A program made the translations under genes and the position numbers. 9,772 nt of DNA from JACCZX01 sp040003315 (GTDB lineage Bacteria > Pseudomonadota > Gammaproteobacteria > Burkholderiales > Burkholderiaceae_F), in contig JBDUCU010000108.1 of the NCBI GenBank assembly GCA_040003315.1, positions 1-9,772 on the forward strand, written 5' to 3'. Below are positions 5,496 to 9,772 of the stretch, piece by piece. The notes under the pieces are model-generated. The model was given only the letters and a program-made list of their open reading frames with translations. It had not been told where the DNA came from and made no database searches. How positions within the stretch are numbered: position 1 is the stretch's first letter; every line of letters starts with the position of its first letter.

Positions 5496-5951
5496 CTAGA
5501 CGCCCTCGTGCTTCGGGGTTTTGTTTCGATAGGCACACATCAGTTCGGCCTCGGCCACCAGCGCGGAGTCGACCAGTGCGCGTGCCCGGAACTTTCCGAC
5601 GCCGCGCATCACGCGAACCATCTCCACTTCGAGTCGCAGCTGATCGCCCGGAGTGACCGGCCGCTTGAATCGCGCGCCGTCGATGCCTGCGAAATAAAAC
5701 AATGTGCCGTCGCCTTGCTGAAGGTTCAGTGTGGTGTAGGTCAGAATGGCAGCGGCCTGGGCGAGCGCCTCGATGATCAGCACGCCGGGCATTACAGGCA
5801 ACCCAGGAAAATGCCCGACGAAGTACGGCTCGTTGATCGTCACGTTCTTCAACGCAACGATACGAACTCCTGATTCGATCTCGAGCACGCGATCGACCAT
5901 TACAAACGGATAACGATGCGGCAGGGTTTGCAGAATCTGCTGGATGTCCAT
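5496..5951 (-). CDS. fabZ: 3-hydroxyacyl-ACP dehydratase
   Basis: A 151-aa cytoplasmic hot-dog-fold enzyme that dehydrates (3R)-hydroxyacyl-ACP to trans-2-enoyl-ACP in type II fatty acid synthesis. LPHRYPF at 10-16, NEPYFVGHFPG at 40-50 with catalytic H47, and PVMPGVLIIEALAQ at 52-65 with catalytic E61 are all canonical, and the length is standard. I took the ATG at 5951-5949, which overlaps the lpxD stop as TGATG and has GGGGAAG about 9 nt upstream. A GTG one codon earlier (5954) is the alternative and would add a single Met. FabZ competes with LpxA and LpxD for 3-hydroxyacyl-ACP, which is the usual explanation for its place in this operon. The gene ends in TAG directly against the lpxA TTG. 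Confidence 0.97.
   Translation of the reverse strand: MDIQQILQTLPHRYPFVMVDRVLEIESGVRIVALKNVTINEPYFVGHFPGLPVMPGVLIIEALAQAAAILTYTTLNLQQGDGTLFYFAGIDGARFKRPVTPGDQLRLEVEMVRVMRGVGKFRARALVDSALVAEAELMCAYRNKTPKHEGV
5503..5507 (-). promoter_or_regulatory. Shine-Dalgarno site for the lpxA TTG start, inside fabZ
   Basis: GAGGG on the minus strand within the last fabZ codons, 7 nt from the TTG at 5495-5493. It supports TTG as the real lpxA start and suggests reinitiation coupled to fabZ termination. Confidence 0.6.
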
Positions 5952-7045
5952 CACTTGGCTTCCCCGAGATTCGATTTTGCAGCATCGTGTTCGGACTCCA
6001 ATTTACGCACGCGGCTGCGCAGTTCGGGCAAGTTCCTGACGACCGCGGCGGCGCGCTCCCACTCGCGATGTTTCATGATCGGGAAGAACGCCGTGTAGTG
6101 CCCCGCTTGGTCGACCGAGCTCGGAACCGGAGTCGCCGGTCCGATGCTGGTTCCGTCGGCGATCGAAAGATGGCCGCCGATCATCGCGGCACCACCGATC
6201 CGACAACCACGCCCAATCCTCGCACTGCCGGCGATGCCGACGCAAGCGGCGATCACTGTGTGGGCTCCGATCACGCAGTTATGCGCAATCTGAATCTGAT
6301 TGTCGAGCTTGACGCCGTCTTCGACGATCGTGTCGCCCATCGCGCCGCGATCGATTGTTGTGTTGGCACCGATTTCGACGTCGTTGCCGATCACTACCGC
6401 TCCGACTTGCGGAATCTTGATCCAGCGGCCGTCGAGCGGCGCGAAGCCGAAGCCATCGCTGCCGATCACGGCACCACTATGAACGATGCAGCGCTGGCCG
6501 ATCTGGCACCGATCGAGCACCGTAGCGTGTGGATAAATTCGGGTCTGGTCACCGATGACTGCGTGCGCACCCACAGTGACGCCTGACCCGATCCACACGT
6601 GCTCGCCGACAACTGAGTCGTCCTCGATCGTCGCGCCGTGGTCGACGCGCGCAGAGGCGTGAACGCGTGCGCGAGGCGAAACATGCGCACCTTGATGGAT
6701 GCCGGGAGCAACGGCCGTGGTCGGATGCATTAGCTGGGCGGCAAACGCAAACCACGCATACGGCTCTTCGCACACGACGGCGGTTGGCAGCGCTTGCGAC
6801 AGCGGCTGCATGGCAGCAAGCTCGGCTGCATTGAGCACGATCGCCCCTGCCTTGCTGGTCAGTGCGTCACTGCGATACATTGGATTGGCCAGGAACGCGA
6901 GGTGGCAGCGCGTCGCCGAAGAAAGTGCGGCGACGCTCGTCAGTTCGATGTCCGACGGGCCGACGAGCGTGGCCTCCAACCGGCCAGCGGACAGCTTGGA
7001 AACCGCGCTGCTGAGTTCGGCCAGCGACCAACTGACCGGGGTCAT
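5951..7045 (-). CDS. lpxD: UDP-3-O-(3-hydroxyacyl)glucosamine N-acyltransferase
   Basis: A 364-aa enzyme that adds the 2-N-linked 3-hydroxyacyl chain to UDP-3-O-acylglucosamine, the third step of lipid A synthesis. Residues ~1-105 form the uridine-binding N-terminal domain. Hexapeptide repeats of the left-handed beta-helix run from ~110 to ~305, including DGFGFA (197-202) and NTTIDRGAMGDT (228-239). The catalytic His is H255 in QIAHNC, matching E. coli H239. The C-terminal part from ~320 is a charged helix of LpxD type, here with a tail ending G-E-A-K. Length is slightly above the E. coli protein (341). The ATG at 7045 is 4 nt after the skp stop without a strong SD, suggesting coupling to skp translation. 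The stop overlaps fabZ by 1 nt. Confidence 0.97.
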   Translation of the reverse strand: MTPVSWSLAELSSAVSKLSAGRLEATLVGPSDIELTSVAALSSATRCHLAFLANPMYRSDALTSKAGAIVLNAAELAAMQPLSQALPTAVVCEEPYAWFAFAAQLMHPTTAVAPGIHQGAHVSPRARVHASARVDHGATIEDDSVVGEHVWIGSGVTVGAHAVIGDQTRIYPHATVLDRCQIGQRCIVHSGAVIGSDGFGFAPLDGRWIKIPQVGAVVIGNDVEIGANTTIDRGAMGDTIVEDGVKLDNQIQIAHNCVIGAHTVIAACVGIAGSARIGRGCRIGGAAMIGGHLSIADGTSIGPATPVPSSVDQAGHYTAFFPIMKHREWERAAAVVRNLPELRSRVRKLESEHDAAKSNLGEAK

Positions 7046-7049
7046 CTGC

Positions 7050-7565
7050 TTATCGTGAGCTGTTGAGCGCCTTCAGCACTCGCTCGGTGATATCGATGCG
7101 CGGATTGAAGTACACCGCTTCCTGCACGATCAGGTCGTACTTCTCCTGTTCGGCAATCTGCCGAATGATGCGATTGCTGCGCTCGACCAGACCCTGCATT
7201 TCTTCGTTGCGACGCTGGTTCAGATCCTCGCTCAGCTCGCGCCGCTTGCGCTGGAACTCGCGATCGAGCTCGGCCACTTCGCGCTGACGCCGGCTGCGAT
7301 CCGTCTCGGTCAGCACCGGAGCATCTTTCTCGAAGCGCTCGACCGTCGTCTTCAGTCGCGCGCCCATGTCTTCCATTTCCTTCTGGCGCTTGGAGAACTC
7401 CCCTTCGAGCTTCTGCAGGGCCGCCCGGGCCGGTATCGATTCGCGCAGCAGCCGATCAGGATTGACGACGCCGATCTTAAACTCCTGCGCATAGGTCAAG
7501 GGCGTGGCCGCGAGCAGCGTGGCCGCACACGTCGCCCTGAGTAAGTTTCGCCACGTGCATTCCAT
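7050..7565 (-). CDS. skp: Periplasmic chaperone Skp (OmpH family)
   Basis: A 171-aa precursor of the trimeric jellyfish-shaped chaperone that carries unfolded outer-membrane proteins across the periplasm to the BAM complex. A Sec signal peptide fills residues 1-26: short n-region with R6 and R10, hydrophobic core, cleavage predicted after T24-Y25-A26. The mature protein starts Q-E-F-K-I-G-V-V-N, typical of the family's first beta strand. A long, highly charged helical region (~50-140) provides the coiled-coil tentacles, followed by the C-terminal return strand (YDLIVQEAVYF). Three in-frame starts are possible, GTG 7580, ATG 7571 and ATG 7565. I chose 7565 because GGAGG at 7577-7573 is 7 nt away; it would be only 1 nt from 7571. 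It follows bamA by 47 nt and precedes lpxD by 4 nt. Confidence 0.95.
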   Translation of the reverse strand: MECTWRNLLRATCAATLLAATPLTYAQEFKIGVVNPDRLLRESIPARAALQKLEGEFSKRQKEMEDMGARLKTTVERFEKDAPVLTETDRSRRQREVAELDREFQRKRRELSEDLNQRRNEEMQGLVERSNRIIRQIAEQEKYDLIVQEAVYFNPRIDITERVLKALNSSR

Positions 7566-7572
7566 CGTCATG

Positions 7573-7577
7573 CCTCC
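7573..7577 (-). promoter_or_regulatory. Shine-Dalgarno site that sets the skp start
   Basis: GGAGG on the minus strand. Its 7-nt spacing to the ATG at 7565 selects this start over the GTG at 7580 and the ATG at 7571. Confidence 0.75.
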
Positions 7578-7612
7578 CACGAAGCAAATGATTTTCGCAT
7601 ATCAGCCTGCGG

Positions 7613-9772
7613 TCAGAACCCGGTGCCAATCTGGAACTGAAAACGCTGGGCCCGATCGGTCGGCTTCCGATGCAGCGGATACGCAAACGAAAGTTTGAGC
7701 GGACCGAGCGGCGATATCCACGCAACACCGAGTCCCACCGAATAACGCAGATTGCCGAGATCGATTTTCTCTCGGTCGTAAATCGGCCGGTTTCGATCGT
7801 TGACGACGATGTTGCCCGCCGCGTCGCGGCGCACCTCGAGTCCCCACACCTGACCACCGTCGGCGAATGCCAGCGCGCGCAATGTGCGATCGGCGCCCGG
7901 TATCGGCACGTAGGTTTCAACCGAAAAATTCAGGCGCCGATTGCCGCCAAGCGCGCTGTTGTCGACGTCGCGCGGGCCCAGACTACCCGTCTCGTACCCG
8001 CGCACGCTGCCAATGCCACCCGCGTAGTAGTTCTTGAAGAACGGGTACGGGTCGCCCGCGTAGCCGTTGCCGTAACCGATCTCCCCGTTGAACGCCAGCG
8101 TGACCCGCTGAAAGACCGGGAAGAACTGTTGAAACTGATAGTTCAGACGGTAGTACTGCAGATCCAGCCCCGGCAACCCGACCTCGCTGAAGGCTCGCTG
8201 GTACCGGCCGCGTGATGGAACCAGCAGATTGTCTCGATCGTCGCGTGACCAGCCGGTCGTCAGAGCCAGCGCCGTCGCGCTTCGCCCGAACTGTTCAACG
8301 TACTCGACATATCGGAGTGGAGAAAAAGGTGTCAAGTCGATCTTGGTGTTCTCATACCGCAGTCCGAAGTACACGCGATCGAACTCGGTAAATGGCACGC
8401 CGTAGACGACGCCACCCCCTCGGGTCGAATAGCCAACGCTCGACAGGCCCAGCTTTGCCAGATCGGATTTGCGGTCAAAGATTTCGATCGAGCGGCTGAT
8501 TCCTTCCGCAGTCACATAAGGATCGGTGTGTGCGAGTGAGATCACGCGATTCGCCTTGCTGGTGTTGATCTCGAGCGAAAGCGCGTTGCCAGAGCCGAAC
8601 AGATTCTGTTGCGCGATGCCGCCACTGAGCACGACGCCTTCCGAGCTCGAGTAGCCGGCACCGATCTGGATGTTGCCGGTTGCGCGCTCTTTCACCGTCA
8701 CATTGACGTCAACCTGGTCGGGCGCCGATGGCACAGCGGGTGTCTCGACCGTGACTGTTTCGAAGAAACCCAGCCGATCGATCCGATCACGCGACAGCCG
8801 GACCCGGTCAGAGTCGAACCACGCGCTCTCGAACTGCCGCACTTCGCGCCGGATCACTTCATCGCGAGTGCGGTTGTTGCCGGCAATGTTGACGCGGCGG
8901 ACGTAGACACGGCGCCCGGGGTCGACGACGATCGTAAATCCCACCTGCCGCTTTTCACGATCCGGCTCGGGATTGGGGTTGGCCGTGGCAAACGCGTAAC
9001 CAAGAGTGCTCAAGCGATCGGTTACGCGCTTGGCCACGGCATTGATCCGCTCGGCGCTGAACACCTCGCCTGGCTTAATGTCCATCAATGGCTGCAACTC
9101 GTCGTCGAGCCCGAGCAGCTCGCCGGTCAGCTTGACGTTAGACACGGTGTAGCGATCGCCTTCGGAAACATTGATCGACACGAAAATGTCGCGTTTGTCA
9201 GGGCTGATCGACACCTGAACCGAATCGATCTTGAAATCGAGGTAGCCGCGGTTCAAGTAGTACGAGCGGACCGATTCAAGGTCGGCCGATAATTTCTGCC
9301 GTGCATACTGATCGCGCTTGGTGTACCACGACAGCCAGTTCGGTGTCGAAAGCTCCATCTGGGAGCGCAGCACGCCGTCGCTGAAGACAGTGTTGCCCGT
9401 AAATGTGATCGATCGAATACGAGAGATCTCGCCTTCGACGGCGGCGACCGAAACGTTGACGCGGTTGCGCTCGATTGGCGTCACCGTTGTCTTCACATCG
9501 ACGCCGTACAGCCCACGAGTCAAATACTGGCGGCGCAGCTCCTGCTCGGCGCGGTCCAGCAATGAGCGATCAAAAATACGGCCTTCGGCAAGTCCCACCT
9601 CGCGCAACGACTTGAGAATTGTTTCCTTGTCGAACTCAGTGATGCCGGAAAGATCGACCGCAGCGATCGCCGGGCGCTCGTCGACGATCACGACCAGCAC
9701 ATCGCCGTCGACCTCCAGACGCACGTCCTTGAACAAGCCGCTTGCGTAGAGGGCGCGAATCGCCTGTGTGCC
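7613..9772 (-). CDS. bamA: Outer membrane protein assembly factor BamA (5' end outside the window)
   Basis: 719 residues of the essential outer-membrane insertase are visible. The reading frame runs off the right edge, so the signal peptide and the first ~50-70 residues of POTRA1 are missing. The visible part starts in POTRA1 (ALYASGLFKDV), with POTRA2 from ~35, POTRA3 from ~115, POTRA4 from ~207 and POTRA5 from ~288, counted from the first visible codon. The 16-strand barrel occupies ~365-719. VRGYE at ~590, with SLGPRD just after, is the conserved loop-6 VRGF/Y motif. The protein ends in Phe (QFQIGTGF), the C-terminal aromatic residue recognised by BAM. An internal TTG at 9736 is not the start, because the POTRA1 homology continues upstream. 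The stop is 47 nt before skp, with no terminator between, so both are probably on one transcript. Confidence 0.98.
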   Translation of the reverse strand, partial: GTQAIRALYASGLFKDVRLEVDGDVLVVIVDERPAIAAVDLSGITEFDKETILKSLREVGLAEGRIFDRSLLDRAEQELRRQYLTRGLYGVDVKTTVTPIERNRVNVSVAAVEGEISRIRSITFTGNTVFSDGVLRSQMELSTPNWLSWYTKRDQYARQKLSADLESVRSYYLNRGYLDFKIDSVQVSISPDKRDIFVSINVSEGDRYTVSNVKLTGELLGLDDELQPLMDIKPGEVFSAERINAVAKRVTDRLSTLGYAFATANPNPEPDREKRQVGFTIVVDPGRRVYVRRVNIAGNNRTRDEVIRREVRQFESAWFDSDRVRLSRDRIDRLGFFETVTVETPAVPSAPDQVDVNVTVKERATGNIQIGAGYSSSEGVVLSGGIAQQNLFGSGNALSLEINTSKANRVISLAHTDPYVTAEGISRSIEIFDRKSDLAKLGLSSVGYSTRGGGVVYGVPFTEFDRVYFGLRYENTKIDLTPFSPLRYVEYVEQFGRSATALALTTGWSRDDRDNLLVPSRGRYQRAFSEVGLPGLDLQYYRLNYQFQQFFPVFQRVTLAFNGEIGYGNGYAGDPYPFFKNYYAGGIGSVRGYETGSLGPRDVDNSALGGNRRLNFSVETYVPIPGADRTLRALAFADGGQVWGLEVRRDAAGNIVVNDRNRPIYDREKIDLGNLRYSVGLGVAWISPLGPLKLSFAYPLHRKPTDRAQRFQFQIGTGF

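Larger units (their letters stand above)
2111..9772 (-). other. Envelope biogenesis operon bamA-skp-lpxD-fabZ-lpxA-lpxB-rnhB-RNA methyltransferase
   Basis: Eight minus-strand genes with gaps of 47, 4, -1, 0, 13, -4 and -20 nt. I saw no internal terminator or clear promoter. The order up to rnhB is conserved across many proteobacteria. The methyltransferase at the end, instead of dnaE, is the arrangement I associate with Burkholderiales. Because of the overlaps, disrupting one gene would probably affect translation of those downstream. Confidence 0.85.

Noticed and set aside
4566..5873. 435-aa plus-strand ORF antisense to lpxB, lpxA and fabZ
   Set aside because: Long antisense frames arise from GC-rich codon bias. 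The opposite strand holds canonical lpxB, lpxA and fabZ, and the translation shows no domain, only His/Arg/Asp-rich sequence.
7566..7612. Separate promoter or terminator between bamA and skp
   Set aside because: In 47 nt I found only the skp SD. There is no hairpin with a T-run and no convincing -35/-10 pair.

Overview
The window looks like the chromosome of a Gram-negative proteobacterium, most probably a betaproteobacterium of the Burkholderiales type. The evidence is the gene order bamA-skp-lpxD-fabZ-lpxA-lpxB-rnhB followed by a SPOUT RNA methyltransferase rather than dnaE (dnaE follows rnhB in E. coli), together with the GC-rich codon use of this block. I could not run a phylogeny, so the order-level placement is an inference.

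Layout. Positions 2111-9772 hold one tightly packed minus-strand operon for building the outer membrane. It starts at the right edge with bamA, whose 5' end lies outside the window, and continues through skp, lpxD, fabZ, lpxA, lpxB, rnhB and the methyltransferase. Spacings in order are 47 nt, 4 nt, 1-nt overlap, 0 nt, 13 nt, 4-nt overlap and 20-nt overlap. This implies one long transcript and much translational coupling. BamA inserts beta-barrel proteins and Skp chaperones them across the periplasm. LpxA, LpxD and LpxB carry out three steps of lipid A assembly. FabZ dehydrates 3-hydroxyacyl-ACP, the same acyl pool that LpxA and LpxD draw on. RnhB and the methyltransferase are housekeeping nucleic-acid enzymes carried along in the operon.

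Positions 1-2104 are different in character. A 1854-nt plus-strand gene (251-2104) encodes a cytoplasmic protein with N-terminal TPR repeats and a complete C-terminal HD-GYP domain, a predicted cyclic-di-GMP phosphodiesterase. Divergent from it, at 11-124 on the minus strand, is a 37-codon gene with a good Shine-Dalgarno site. Its product ends in a double-glycine leader motif followed by only six residues. The first 120 bases are 50% GC by direct count, visibly lower than the lpx block.

The most interesting idea is that the mini-peptide and the TPR-HD-GYP protein form a signalling pair: a double-glycine processed peptide sensed by TPRs that control c-di-GMP breakdown, analogous to Rap/Phr-type systems of Gram-positives. 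The parts are visible in the sequence; the functional link is inference. Secondary points are a TTG start for lpxA directly abutting the fabZ stop in the same frame, and several substitutions at normally conserved positions in RNase HII and LpxA. No RNA genes, insertion sequences, CRISPR arrays or convincing terminators were seen.
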